Positions 8,582-17,287 of a stretch of DNA of 64,000 nt are shown one piece after another. The DNA is taken from the NCBI RefSeq assembly GCF_004403185.1, contig NZ_SOHJ01000004.1:401767-465766 (forward strand). Reading direction: 5' to 3'. Both the position numbers and the translations under genes were made by a program. This stretch comes from Cryobacterium suzukii. GTDB lineage: Bacteria; Actinomycetota; Actinomycetes; Actinomycetales; Microbacteriaceae. Numbering within the stretch: position 1 is the stretch's first letter; every line of letters starts with the position of its first letter. The notes beneath the pieces were generated by a model, which worked only from the letters and a program-made list of their open reading frames with translations, was not told where the DNA came from and did not search any database.

Positions 8582-9522
8582 TTGAACCATTTCAGGCTCC
8601 GTTTCTGCAGCGGCATGTAGACGAGTAAGACCAGCAGGGCCACGATGATCATGTTGACGCCCAGCGCCATGGCCACATTCTCCTGTCCGGCCAGGTTGCC
8701 ACCGGCCAGTCCGCTGTCGATGCGCAGGGTAATGAGGGGTACTCCCCCGCCTCCGATCAGGGCAGCAGCCGAGGCGTGGGTCGCAAATGACGCGCCAAAG
8801 AGCAGGACGAATCCGCCCAGAATCGCCGGAGTGGCGATAGGCAAGCCGACCTTCTTCCAGAAATGCCAGCTGGTTGCCCCCACGGATGCCGCCGCCTCCT
8901 TCCATTCCACGCGCAGGCCGGCCAGGGTGGGCAGAACGACCATGACCATGGTCGGTATCAGAAAATACTGGTACATCAGGATGAGTCCGCCGCTGCTGTA
9001 AAGGGTAAAACCCAGGTCGGTCAGTGACAGGAGCCCCGTCATGATGCCCGCGTTGCCGACCGCCGCGATGAAGGAGAATGCGAGGGGAACGCCCCCGGAA
9101 TTGGCAAGCACGCTGGTGAGCACTGTGACCACAGCGGTAAGTTTCGTGGAGCGCGTGGTGAGAATGGCTTGCGCGAGGGCGAGACCGATGATGCCACCGG
9201 TCAGGGCTGCGATCACGCTAATTTGCAGGCTGTTCTGCATTGCGTCCCAGGACGCCCCTCGAAAACTGGCCACAAAGTTGGCCAGGCTGGGCACATAGTT
9301 TCCCGGGTCGTTGACGTCGGCCACTCGGAACGCCGACAGCACGATACCGAAGACCGGTACGCCCAGAAAAAGCGCGATGAAGACGAGGAAAGGGATGAGC
9401 CCTATGAGCGAGGCGTTGACTCGGCGCTCGGGCCGGGCGTGCAACGAATGAACGAGATCCACTGCCCGGTCGACCGGATCACGGCCGGATGGTGCATCGC
9501 TCCTCGTCACTGTGAGCGTCAC
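8578..9522 (-). CDS. ABC importer permease 1
   Basis: 314 residues from the GTG at 9522, overlapping the stop of the binding-protein gene (GTGA). Six transmembrane helices are expected, with the permease EAA-type loop in EAAASVGATSWHFWKKVGLP. It is PotB/PhnU-like. A short soluble N-terminus (about 1-33) precedes the first helix. The strict overlap chain from binding protein to ATPase implies a single translation-coupled operon. Confidence 0.9.
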   Translation of the reverse strand: MTLTVTRSDAPSGRDPVDRAVDLVHSLHARPERRVNASLIGLIPFLVFIALFLGVPVFGIVLSAFRVADVNDPGNYVPSLANFVASFRGASWDAMQNSLQISVIAALTGGIIGLALAQAILTTRSTKLTAVVTVLTSVLANSGGVPLAFSFIAAVGNAGIMTGLLSLTDLGFTLYSSGGLILMYQYFLIPTMVMVVLPTLAGLRVEWKEAAASVGATSWHFWKKVGLPIATPAILGGFVLLFGASFATHASAAALIGGGGVPLITLRIDSGLAGGNLAGQENVAMALGVNMIIVALLVLLVYMPLQKRSLKWFK

Positions 9523-10658
9523 GAGGCGACCGCTGCGTCCCACTTCTCAGCCAGGAGCAGGTTGGCGGCGCTGCGCTGGGCTTCGGACGGAAACTCGAAG
9601 CCGTTCGTGACAGTCGGGAGCCTATCGGCCGCAGCCATGTCGACAGCACCGGATTCGACCAGTGCATCAAAACGCACGGGTCGGGTGTAGCCATTGAGCA
9701 GGATGTTCTGGCCCTCGTCGGAGTACATGAACTCGATCCAGAGGCGTGCCGCAGCGGGGTGCGGGGCGTCTGCGTTGATCGACGCGGCATAGTAGGACGC
9801 CATAGTGCCGTCCGTCGGGATGGCAACCCGAAAGTCGACGCCAGCCGCGGCAGTGTCATCGGCGACTGCCAAATTCAGATAGTCCCAGTTGATAATGATG
9901 GGGGTTTCACCGGTTTCCAGCGTGCCAGCGTTGGCCTCGACCGGAATGAGGATACCGCTCGCCGACAACTCCGCCATGAAGTCGATACCCGGCTGAATGT
10001 CGTCGAGGCTGCCGCCCATCGCCATCGCTGCGGCCCAAACGGCGTTGAAGCCGGATTCGCCCTGGGCAGGGTTTCCGGTCAGGGCGACCTTGCCGACGTA
10101 CTGCGGGTCGTCGAGTTCGGCAAAAGATGTGGGGCACACCGCCACCGCCGCCGCGTCACACCCGATGGTGACATAACCGCCGTACTGGTTCGTCCACCGA
10201 CCGTCGGTGTCCGTCAGCGCCGAGTCAATGTCAGCGACCGTGGCAGGACGATACTCAGCCAGGAGCCCCTCAGCGCTGGCGCTGTTGGCGAAGGAAACTC
10301 CGGTGTCGAGATAGTCGAGGGACCGGCTCTGGCCGATGCGATTCTTGATGGCATTGATCTGGTCCTGGCTCGACCCGGCCGAGGTGTCGTTGTCTACTTC
10401 GATGCCGTAGGTCGCCGTGAATTCCTCGACCAATACCCCATAGTTGGCCCAGTCCGGATACAGTCCCATGACGTTCAGGGTGCCTTCATCCTGCGCAGCA
10501 CTGACAAGGCTGTCCAGCCCCCCGCCGGCTTCGACCGAGGTCGCGGCGGCCCAGCCGACGTCCCCGGCAGCGTCAGTGGAGGTGCTGGCACAACCAGACA
10601 GGCCAATCGCGCCGACAAGCAGGATTGCGGGCAGGTAACGGCGGTGCGACGTGTTCAT
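9519..10658 (-). CDS. ABC importer substrate-binding lipoprotein
   Basis: 379 residues with a lipoprotein signal peptide (lipobox LSGC at about 20-23), so membrane-anchored outside the cell. The fold is that of the Fe3+/AEP/polyamine binding proteins (family 1): LNVMGLYPDWANYGVLVEEF near the N-terminus and NWDYLNLAVA and ARLWIEFMYSDEGQ in the second lobe. No tyrosine pair typical of ferric-binding proteins is evident. The downstream phosphatase and GntR/UTRA regulator argue for an organophosphorus ligand rather than iron (inference). First gene of the operon, divergent from the GntR gene. Confidence 0.88.
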   Translation of the reverse strand: MNTSHRRYLPAILLVGAIGLSGCASTSTDAAGDVGWAAATSVEAGGGLDSLVSAAQDEGTLNVMGLYPDWANYGVLVEEFTATYGIEVDNDTSAGSSQDQINAIKNRIGQSRSLDYLDTGVSFANSASAEGLLAEYRPATVADIDSALTDTDGRWTNQYGGYVTIGCDAAAVAVCPTSFAELDDPQYVGKVALTGNPAQGESGFNAVWAAAMAMGGSLDDIQPGIDFMAELSASGILIPVEANAGTLETGETPIIINWDYLNLAVADDTAAAGVDFRVAIPTDGTMASYYAASINADAPHPAAARLWIEFMYSDEGQNILLNGYTRPVRFDALVESGAVDMAAADRLPTVTNGFEFPSEAQRSAANLLLAEKWDAAVAS

Positions 10659-10745
10659 TGAAATCCTCTTCAGCCAGAATGGTCGTGTACCGGTGGGTCA
10701 CCGACGGAGACTCCGGAGACAAAAGAACATCGCTCACCAAACTTC

Positions 10746-10785
10746 TCTAGTGAACTTTAACCTTTGACGTTCGAAGTTCACTAGA
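10746..10785. promoter_or_regulatory. Operator: 12-bp inverted repeat between importer operon and GntR gene
   Basis: Perfect arms TCTAGTGAACTT (10746-10757) and AAGTTCACTAGA (10774-10785) flank a 16-bp spacer in the divergent intergenic region. The symmetry and position fit a binding site for the GntR/UTRA regulator, controlling both directions. Confidence 0.75.
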
Positions 10786-10948
10786 TAAGTTGGGCCGGGA
10801 TGGGTAAATTGAGTGACGAGCAGGTAAACGCTCGGTGAACCCCCCGTGTGTGAGTCCGGTGCGGTCTACGCACGTGGCGGTGACGCAATACTTTGGACAG
10901 TGATCCAGGCCGGGCGCTCAAGCGCGGCCGTACAGAGTGAGGTTGGGC

Positions 10949-11680
10949 GTGGCGAGGTATCACGACATCGCAGAAGCCCTTCGGGGCGCAATCACCCGGG
11001 GTTTCTATGAGCGCGGAAGTCAGTTGCCCAGCGAACGTGAGCTCTCCGAGGAGTTCGACGTTGCTCCCGGTACCATCCGGCAGGCACTGGGCGAACTCGA
11101 AACCGAGGGGGTCCTGGCCTCCCGTCGTGGCAGTCGGCGAACCGTCGTCGGCGAACCGCGGGCAGCCGCCACGTTCGAAGAATTTCGAAGTTTTGCCCAA
11201 TGGGCGTCGTCGCGCGGGCGCGTTCCAGCCGGCCACGTCATCTCGGCGGTGTGGCAAGACGCTTCGCCGCTCGACCTCGAGGAACTTCGGCTACCGACAG
11301 CCGCTCGCGTGTTCTGCGTTGTGCGGGTACGCCTGCTTGATGGCAGCGCCATCATGGTGGAGCGCACCCGCTACCGAGACTCGGTCGGCACCGAGGTGGA
11401 GCGGATTCCATCCGACTGCCCGTCGGTGACTGCTTGGCTCGCAGCGACGGCCAACATCACTTTCTCCCGCGCGGAGCATCAGTTTTCCGCCTGCCCAGCA
11501 CGGGCGGAAGACGCGCGGCTGCTCGAGGTGCGCCGCGGGTCCCCGCTGCTCATGCACAAGCGCGTTAGCTTCAGCCGCGACGGCCTACCGCTGGAGTGGT
11601 CAGTCGACCGTTACGTAGCCGGCACCATCCGTCTCGTCGTCGATAACTCCCTCACCGCCAATGCGTTGCGCTGGGAATGA
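10949..11680 (+). CDS. GntR-family regulator with UTRA domain
   Basis: 243 residues from the GTG at 10949, which has GAGG at a good distance; a GTG at 10937 is an alternative. The N-terminal winged helix (about 1-70) contains GSQLPSERELSEEF and APGTIRQALGELETEGVL. The C-terminal UTRA effector domain (about 85-240) is of the HutC/PhnF/DasR type and ends with SVDRYVAGTIRLV. It is divergent from the ABC importer and HAD-EEP operon, with a strong palindrome between them, so it is most likely the local repressor, sensing a phosphorylated or related ligand. Confidence 0.88.
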   Translation: MARYHDIAEALRGAITRGFYERGSQLPSERELSEEFDVAPGTIRQALGELETEGVLASRRGSRRTVVGEPRAAATFEEFRSFAQWASSRGRVPAGHVISAVWQDASPLDLEELRLPTAARVFCVVRVRLLDGSAIMVERTRYRDSVGTEVERIPSDCPSVTAWLAATANITFSRAEHQFSACPARAEDARLLEVRRGSPLLMHKRVSFSRDGLPLEWSVDRYVAGTIRLVVDNSLTANALRWE

Positions 11681-11698
11681 CGGCCGAGGGCCACCTCG

Positions 11699-11718
11699 CC
11701 GGGGTCGGCCCCCGGCAA
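11699..11718. terminator. Hairpin between convergent GntR and sugar-permease genes
   Basis: A GC-rich inverted repeat CCGGGG/CCCCGG with a 4-5-base loop lies in the 65-bp gap between two convergent genes. It has no T-run. Its position suggests a shared termination region. Confidence 0.4.
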
Positions 11719-11745
11719 CCGCTCACCTGAGAACTGCAGTCCTAC

Positions 11746-12720
11746 CTACCCCTTGGTGGAACCGGCGAGAAGTCCGCGCACAAAGAAGCGCTGCAGCGAG
11801 AAGAACACGATCAGCGGCACCAGAATGGACAGGAAGGCGCCGGCTGTGAGCAGATGCCAGTCCTGCCCGCGGGCACCGGAGAGTTCGGCGAGCAGTTTGG
11901 TCATCGGGGCTACCGCGCCGTCCGCAAAGATCAGCGCCACCAGCAGGTCGTTCCAGACCCAGAGAAACTGGAAGATGGCGATCGACGCGATGGCCGGCAT
12001 GGTCAGCGGCAACACGATGCGAAAGAAGATCTGCCCGTGGCCAGCGCCGTCGACCCTCGCCGCTTCAATGACTTCACTCGGTATCTCCGCGACGAAGTTG
12101 TGTAGCAGGTAGATGGCCAGGGGGAGAGCGAACATGGTGTGCGCGATCCACACTTGCGAATAGCCGCTGCCGGGATTGAGTGCCGCGACGACCGGAAAAC
12201 CGAAAACCGTGCCGCCGGAAAAGAACTGTAGAAGCGGCACGAGGGCCATCTGGATCGGCACGATCTGTAAGGCAAAGACGCCGATGAACATGGCGTTCTT
12301 GCCCCGAAAGTCAATCCAGGCGAAGGCATAAGCCGCGAGGCTGGCAATCATCAACGGAATGAGCGTGGCCGGCAGGGTGATTGCGACCGAGTTGATGAAC
12401 GACCCGGCCAGATTGAGCTGGCTGTTGCCGGCAGCAAGCGCCGCGGTGTAGTTGTCGAAGGTGACCCCGGTGTTGGTGAAAATAGTCCACCAACCGGTGG
12501 TGCGCACCTGCTGCGCCGGCCGGAATGACGAAACAAGCAGGCCCAGCGTGGGGATAGACCACAGCACCGCGATAATGAGCGCCCCAATGGTCGCCCCGCG
12601 GCTGGTGAGCCGCTTCTTAGTATTGCGGGCGATGGGCGACTCCATCCGGCGAACGCCGCGACGCAGGCGCCGTGTGGTCTGGGCGTCTACGGGAAGTCTT
12701 ACGGGCATGACGGAGCTCAT
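11746..12720 (-). CDS. Carbohydrate ABC permease, MalG/AglG type (CUT1)
   Basis: 324 residues with six transmembrane helices after a basic N-terminus. The CUT1 EAA loop is visible in EIPSEVIEAARVDGAGHGQIF (about 225-245). The start overlaps the upstream permease stop (ATGA at 12717-12720). It forms the transport channel with the MalF-type partner. No ATPase gene is in the operon, so a shared MsiK-type ATPase encoded elsewhere is expected, as is common in actinobacteria. Confidence 0.92.
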   Translation of the reverse strand: MSSVMPVRLPVDAQTTRRLRRGVRRMESPIARNTKKRLTSRGATIGALIIAVLWSIPTLGLLVSSFRPAQQVRTTGWWTIFTNTGVTFDNYTAALAAGNSQLNLAGSFINSVAITLPATLIPLMIASLAAYAFAWIDFRGKNAMFIGVFALQIVPIQMALVPLLQFFSGGTVFGFPVVAALNPGSGYSQVWIAHTMFALPLAIYLLHNFVAEIPSEVIEAARVDGAGHGQIFFRIVLPLTMPAIASIAIFQFLWVWNDLLVALIFADGAVAPMTKLLAELSGARGQDWHLLTAGAFLSILVPLIVFFSLQRFFVRGLLAGSTKG

Positions 12721-13850
12721 CGGATTTCCCTCTGCTTCTTGATCTGGCGGGCGTTGTAGACGACGATCGGGAGCACCAGCAAGAACAGCACCAGGGCAAA
12801 GGCCGCTGACCGGCCCTGCTCGAAGTTCTTGAACTGGGTGTACATCTCGTTGGCCACAACGCTGGTCTCATTCGACCCGGCGGTCGTGGTGCGCACAATG
12901 TCGAAGACCTTGAGCGAGACGATGGAGATAGTCGTCAGAACGACCACGAGGGCGCTGCGGATGCCCGGGATGGTCACGTTCACGAACTGCTCCCAGGCGT
13001 TGGTGCCGTCGAGTTCGGCCGCCTCCATCTGTTCGGTCGGCACGCCCTTGATGGCGGCGGACAGCACCACCATGGCGAACCCCGTCTGTACCCAGATGAG
13101 AATCACGATGAGGAACAGTGTGTTGAACGGCGACACCGACAGAAAGTCCACCGGCTGCCCGCCGAACATGACCACGAGCTGGTTCAACAGGCCGATTTGT
13201 TCCTGGTCGGCCGGGCGGGCCGTGTAGACGAAACGCCAGATGATGGATGCTCCCACCAGGGAGATGGCCATCGGCATGAAGACCAGAATCTTGAAGTACT
13301 TCTCGCCGCGGCTCTTGTCGATGAACACCGCGTAGGCGAGGCCGGCGATGGTCGAGATGGTCGGAACGATCAGTACCCAGACGATGGTGTTGAGCACGAT
13401 GCGCACGTTCTCGGGCTGGGTGAAGATCCACGCGAAGTTGTCCAGGCCGACGAAGCGGTCACCGCGAGCGCTCATGAAGGCCTGCACCGTGGTCTGGATG
13501 GTCGGAATGACCAGGCCGATGGCGAGCAGGATCACGGCCGGGGCGAGAAAACCGACCAGCTGGAACAGGTAGCCAGCACCCTTGCGCGAGCGGTAGTCAA
13601 TGTAGAAGAAGCCGAGGCCTAGAGCACCCGCGGCAATTATGGCCCAGGTGTAGGAATTGCCGGCGACGAGGATGAGCAATGGGGCGAGCACGCACACAGC
13701 AAGACGGATGACCGTGTAGATGCGGCCAGGGCGGGGGGCGATCTCGACAAAGAACAGAATGGCGGCAACGACGACGCCGAAGGCCACGATGATGACGGGA
13801 ACTTGCGCCAGCGCCGGTAGCTGCGCTAGCCAGGAGAAGAAGGCGGACAT
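12717..13850 (-). CDS. Carbohydrate ABC permease, MalF/AglF type (CUT1)
   Basis: 377 residues from the ATG at 13850, with AAAGG upstream. Three to four N-terminal hydrophobic segments (about 1-110) precede the canonical permease core, which has the EAA loop VPTEQMEAAELDGTNAWEQF at about 275-295. The domain order resembles alpha-glucoside permease AglF. A strong hairpin lies upstream, between this gene and the binding-protein gene. Confidence 0.92.
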   Translation of the reverse strand: MSAFFSWLAQLPALAQVPVIIVAFGVVVAAILFFVEIAPRPGRIYTVIRLAVCVLAPLLILVAGNSYTWAIIAAGALGLGFFYIDYRSRKGAGYLFQLVGFLAPAVILLAIGLVIPTIQTTVQAFMSARGDRFVGLDNFAWIFTQPENVRIVLNTIVWVLIVPTISTIAGLAYAVFIDKSRGEKYFKILVFMPMAISLVGASIIWRFVYTARPADQEQIGLLNQLVVMFGGQPVDFLSVSPFNTLFLIVILIWVQTGFAMVVLSAAIKGVPTEQMEAAELDGTNAWEQFVNVTIPGIRSALVVVLTTISIVSLKVFDIVRTTTAGSNETSVVANEMYTQFKNFEQGRSAAFALVLFLLVLPIVVYNARQIKKQREIR

Positions 13851-13935
13851 CTGAAACCTTTCGAGTACGACAGTGGACCCTGAAGATTGCGAGTGAACCG
13901 GAAGAACTCGTCGAAACGTACACCGGTGACGCGAG

Positions 13936-13969
13936 GTGTGCCGCCCGTATCTAGAGGCGGGCGGCACAC
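13936..13969 (-). promoter_or_regulatory. Intercistronic stem-loop between sugar-binding-protein and permease genes
   Basis: Perfect 12-bp arms GTGTGCCGCCCG/CGGGCGGCACAC with a 10-base loop, 28 bp after the binding-protein stop. There is no T-run. Such hairpins often protect the upstream message or reduce read-through, so more binding protein than permease is made; that role is inferred here. Confidence 0.7.
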
Positions 13970-13997
13970 TGTTCAGGCTGTGGTGCTGGTTGATGGA

Positions 13998-15317
13998 CTA
14001 ACTGGAGGGCCAGCCCGCTTCAATGCTGGTCAGCACTTCGGAGGTGGGGGTTCCGTTGATCCAGCTGACAATGCCCTTGAAGAACGTTCCGGACCCGACC
14101 GCACCCGGCATGAGGTCGGAGGCGTCAAAGCGGAACGTGGTGTCGGGGTCCTGCAGAATTCGAATCGATTCGGCGAGGATCGGGCTGTCGACGAGCTCAG
14201 GGTCGACCCCGGTATTGGCGCTGATGCCACCACCGATCGACACGAGGCTGTTCGCCCATTCCGGGCTGGAGAGGTACTCCTGCACCGCCTGGGTGTCGGC
14301 GTCATCGGCGAATGCCCCGACGATCTCGCCACCACCGACCACTGCTTGGCCACCGGCCTCGATCGACGGGGTCATGAAGGCCCAGATGTCAGCATCCGGA
14401 CCGACGTTGCCGCCGGCATCGCCGAGGAAGCCGTCGAAGAAGGAGGCCTGGTGGGTCAGTGCGCAGGTGCCTTCGACGATGGGGGCAGCAACGTCACCGA
14501 ACGGGACGCTGTTGATCGACTTCACGTCGCCGAAGCTGGCATTCACGTAGGCCGGGTTCAGCAGGATTTCACCGACCGAGTCAAAGGCTTCGGCGATGGC
14601 GGGGTCGGTGAACGGAACCTCGTTGGCCACCCACTTGTCGTAGACGTCGGGACCGGCCTGGCGCAGCACGAGGTCTTCAACCCAGTCCGTTCCGGGCCAC
14701 CCTGTGGCGTCGCCGGAACCGAATCCCGCGCACCAGGGCTGCGTTCCAGTCTTTTCCTGGATGGCCTTGGTCAGGGTGAGCAGTTCGTCCCAAGTTTCGG
14801 GAACCTCTACACCCCACTCGGTGAACTTGGCGGGCGAGAACCAGATAAAGCCCTTGAGGTTGGCCTTGAACGGGGCGCCGTAGAAGACATCCTCTACGGT
14901 GCCGTAGGCCTTCCAGTCTGCCGACCAGTACTCGTCGACGTTTGCTTCGACGGCGGCTGGAGCCTTTTTGATAAACCCGCGGCTAGCCAGGTCGGCGAAG
15001 AGACCGGGCTGGGGGAAGATTCCAATGTCGGGAGGATTACCGCCCTGGGCGCGGATGGAAATCTGAGATTCGAACTCTTTCGAGAATTCATACTGAATGT
15101 CGATGTTGTTCTCTTTTTCCCACTCGGCCCAAGACTCTTCGAGCGCCTCCGCTTCGAAGTCGGCGATCGTGCTGTAGACGGTGACGACCCCGTCGCCCTC
15201 GGCTCCGGCGTCATCGGTGGTTGTCCCGGGGCCGCCGGAGCAACCGGCCAGGGCCAGACCAGCAATCGCCGCCATGGCAATCGGTGCTGTAATTCGACGG
15301 TGCAGGGAAGACCGCAT
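13998..15317 (-). CDS. Sugar ABC transporter substrate-binding lipoprotein (AglE-like)
   Basis: 439 residues from the ATG at 15317, which has a good GAGGAGA site; the frame is open to 15350 but that start lacks a comparable site. The lipoprotein signal peptide ends in LAGC. The mature part is a family-1 CUT1 binding protein (EKENNIDIQYEFSKEFESQI, GGNPPDIGIFPQPGLFADLA, WLGT-like aromatic patches in the second lobe). It resembles alpha-glucoside binding proteins; the real sugar is unknown. Divergent from a LacI regulator, with two matching operators between. Confidence 0.9.
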   Translation of the reverse strand: MRSSLHRRITAPIAMAAIAGLALAGCSGGPGTTTDDAGAEGDGVVTVYSTIADFEAEALEESWAEWEKENNIDIQYEFSKEFESQISIRAQGGNPPDIGIFPQPGLFADLASRGFIKKAPAAVEANVDEYWSADWKAYGTVEDVFYGAPFKANLKGFIWFSPAKFTEWGVEVPETWDELLTLTKAIQEKTGTQPWCAGFGSGDATGWPGTDWVEDLVLRQAGPDVYDKWVANEVPFTDPAIAEAFDSVGEILLNPAYVNASFGDVKSINSVPFGDVAAPIVEGTCALTHQASFFDGFLGDAGGNVGPDADIWAFMTPSIEAGGQAVVGGGEIVGAFADDADTQAVQEYLSSPEWANSLVSIGGGISANTGVDPELVDSPILAESIRILQDPDTTFRFDASDLMPGAVGSGTFFKGIVSWINGTPTSEVLTSIEAGWPSS

Positions 15318-15647
15318 CTTATTTCTCCTCATTGAGTAGTGCCGGATCATGTCGTGAGAGCGGGAATGTGAATAGAGCAGGAGGTGCCTAGGTGGGAACG
15401 AACCGTTGGGAACCGGGCTCGTGATCGAATCTCGGGAACCGGTTCCAGACCATAAAGTACGTTACCCGCAGGGGGATAGCAAGTCCGGAAATGTAACAGA
15501 ATGGCAAAGATCAGAGCCATATCCTCGGGCGGTATCAGAGTTTAGCGGCTGCGTCGCAGGAGAATCAAGGGATATCATGGAACCGATTCCATGCCTGGCG
15601 AACGCACGCTATGTTATGAGGAGCAGTCACCATAGACGGAGGCACAG
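15318..15647. promoter_or_regulatory. Divergent regulatory region of the CUT1 sugar operon with two LacI-type operators
   Basis: 330 bp without a gene. Two palindromes share one consensus, TGGAACCGnTTCCA: a perfect GGAACCGGTTCC at 15435-15446, nearer the transporter genes, and CATGGAA-CCGA-TTCCATG at 15576-15593, about 55 bp before the regulator start. The CG-centred symmetry is typical for LacI-family repressors, and the placement fits autoregulation plus repression of the transporter. Confidence 0.8.
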
Positions 15648-16676
15648 ATGAGCGCGATCGCCGATGTCGCGCGCCTCGCCGGAGTGGCCAAAGCCACGGC
15701 CAGCCGTGCGCTGAGCGGGCGAGGCTACGTTTCCACCGAAACCCGAGCGAAGGTCATCGCCGCTGCCCGGCAAATTGGATACGTTGCCTCTCCGAACGCC
15801 GCCAGTCTCGTGACCGGCCGCACCCAGAGTGTCGGCGTGATCATCCCGTACATCAGCCGCTGGTTTTTCGGGGAGGTCCTCGAGAGCTTGGAATTAGCCC
15901 TGCTCGAGCACGGCTACGACATGACGCTGTACAACCTTCCGCCTGCTTCCCCTGAGCGCGACCGGGTCTTTGAGTTCTTCCTGGCCCGCAAGCGATTCGA
16001 TGGCATTATCTCGGTCTGCGTCGCGCTGAGTGAGCAGGAGGTCGACCAGCTGCATCGCCTTCGCCGCCCTCTCGTCGGCATCGGTGGGCCGATCCGAGGC
16101 GTGCCCACAATCGAGATCGACGACGTCGCGGCTGCCCGACTCGCCACTGAACATCTGCTTAGTCTCGGGCATCGCGACATCGTGCACGTGGGTGGCAGCC
16201 AGGCCGACGAGATGGACTTTCAGGTGCACAGCAATCGCCTGCGCGGCTTTGAGGCAGCGATGACGGCGGCCGGTCTTTCGGCCAGCGGATGTTTTTATGC
16301 CTCTGAATTCACCATGCCCGGTGGATACGCCAGGGGCCTGGCCCTTCTCGGAGATCCTCGCCGTCGTCCTACCGCGATCTTCGCGGCGAGTGATGAGATC
16401 GCCTTCGGGCTCATTCTGGCGGCCCGCGAGCTGGGCATCCGGGTGCCCACCGAGCTCAGCGTCATTGGCATCGACGGACATCCGCACTCCGAGATGTTTC
16501 GTCTCACCACCCTCGCGCAGCATCCGCGCACCCAGGGCCAACTCGCAGTGCGCACGCTGTTAGACGGACTCGCCAGCGGGAGCAGCGTCGGTGTGTCGGC
16601 CGTGCTGCCCACCAGCCTGGTCATCCGGTCAAGCACCAGTGCGCCGCGCGTGCTTCGCGCCCTCAAGGCCGAGTGA
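15648..16676 (+). CDS. LacI-family transcriptional regulator of the CUT1 sugar operon
   Basis: 342 residues. The N-terminal helix-turn-helix IADVARLAGVAKATASRALS (about 4-23) is followed by the hinge and a periplasmic-binding-like effector domain (about 58-340) with VGVIIPYISRWFFGEVLE and the domain-ending VIGIDGHPHSEMF. It is divergent from the AglE/F/G-type importer genes. Two CG-centred palindromes in the spacer are its probable operators; release by the transported sugar is the usual mode. Confidence 0.9.
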   Translation: MSAIADVARLAGVAKATASRALSGRGYVSTETRAKVIAAARQIGYVASPNAASLVTGRTQSVGVIIPYISRWFFGEVLESLELALLEHGYDMTLYNLPPASPERDRVFEFFLARKRFDGIISVCVALSEQEVDQLHRLRRPLVGIGGPIRGVPTIEIDDVAAARLATEHLLSLGHRDIVHVGGSQADEMDFQVHSNRLRGFEAAMTAAGLSASGCFYASEFTMPGGYARGLALLGDPRRRPTAIFAASDEIAFGLILAARELGIRVPTELSVIGIDGHPHSEMFRLTTLAQHPRTQGQLAVRTLLDGLASGSSVGVSAVLPTSLVIRSSTSAPRVLRALKAE

Positions 16677-16752
16677 CAACCGATTCAGGCGCCGGCATCC
16701 GCAACCGACCTGGAACCAACCGCCACGATTGAATGACGGTGGGTACGACAAA

Positions 16753-16787
16753 GGGGGCGCCGTTTCCCTTACGGAAACGACGCCCCC
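16753..16787 (-). terminator. Terminator hairpin after rplJ-rplL
   Basis: Arms GGGGGCG and CGCCCCC enclose an inner CGTTTCC/GGAAACG stem, giving a long, nearly perfect hairpin. It lies 65 bp past the rplL stop and 76 bp past the convergent LacI gene. On the minus strand only a short T-rich stretch follows, so it may serve both genes. Confidence 0.65.
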
Positions 16788-16851
16788 TGCGCAATGATCG
16801 GCACGAGGCCGGTCGGCTACGCCTCAATCAGGACCCCTCACGGGGCCTAGA

Positions 16852-17235
16852 TTACTTGAGGGTAACGGTGGCGCCGGCCTCTTCGAGCGAAGCCTTGGCC
16901 TTGTCGGCAGCGTCCTTGGCAACGCCCTCGAGGACGGCCTTCGGCGCGCCATCGACAACGGCCTTGGCCTCGCCGAGACCCAGGCTGGTGAGCTCGCGCA
17001 CAACCTTGATGACCTGGATCTTCTTGTCGCCGACGGCGTCAAGGATGACGTCGAATGCGGTCTGCTCTTCAACCTCTTCAGCAGCAGCGGCGGGGCCAGC
17101 GGCTCCGGCAGCGGCGACGGGAGCGGCTGCGGTGACCTCGAAGGTCTCCTCGAACGCCTTGACGAACTCGGAGAGCTCGATGAGGGTCAGGCCCTTGAAC
17201 TGCTCAAGCAGGTCTTCAGTGGAAAGCTTTGCCAT
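16852..17235 (-). CDS. rplL: 50S ribosomal protein L7/L12
   Basis: 127 residues, normal length. The N-terminal dimerisation/L10-binding helices ([20 protein letters not shown]) are followed by the Ala-rich flexible hinge (about 36-55) and the factor-binding C-terminal domain with [20 protein letters not shown]. It forms the ribosomal stalk that recruits translation GTPases. AGGAGT precedes the ATG. It lies 52 bp after rplJ, in the standard rplJ-rplL order. Confidence 0.98.
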   Translation of the reverse strand: MAKLSTEDLLEQFKGLTLIELSEFVKAFEETFEVTAAAPVAAAGAAGPAAAAEEVEEQTAFDVILDAVGDKKIQVIKVVRELTSLGLGEAKAVVDGAPKAVLEGVAKDAADKAKASLEEAGATVTLK

Positions 17236-17287
17236 GATGTACTCCTATAGTTTCTTAAAAATTCGTGAACCGTGAACAGGCAGATGC

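Noticed and set aside
13887..15335. 482-codon plus-strand frame opposite the sugar-binding-protein gene
   Set aside because: No recognisable motif; exactly antisense to a well-supported lipoprotein gene.
16677..16851. Possible small RNA between the LacI gene and rplL
   Set aside because: The only structure is the hairpin at 16753-16787, which is explained as a terminator; no promoter seen.
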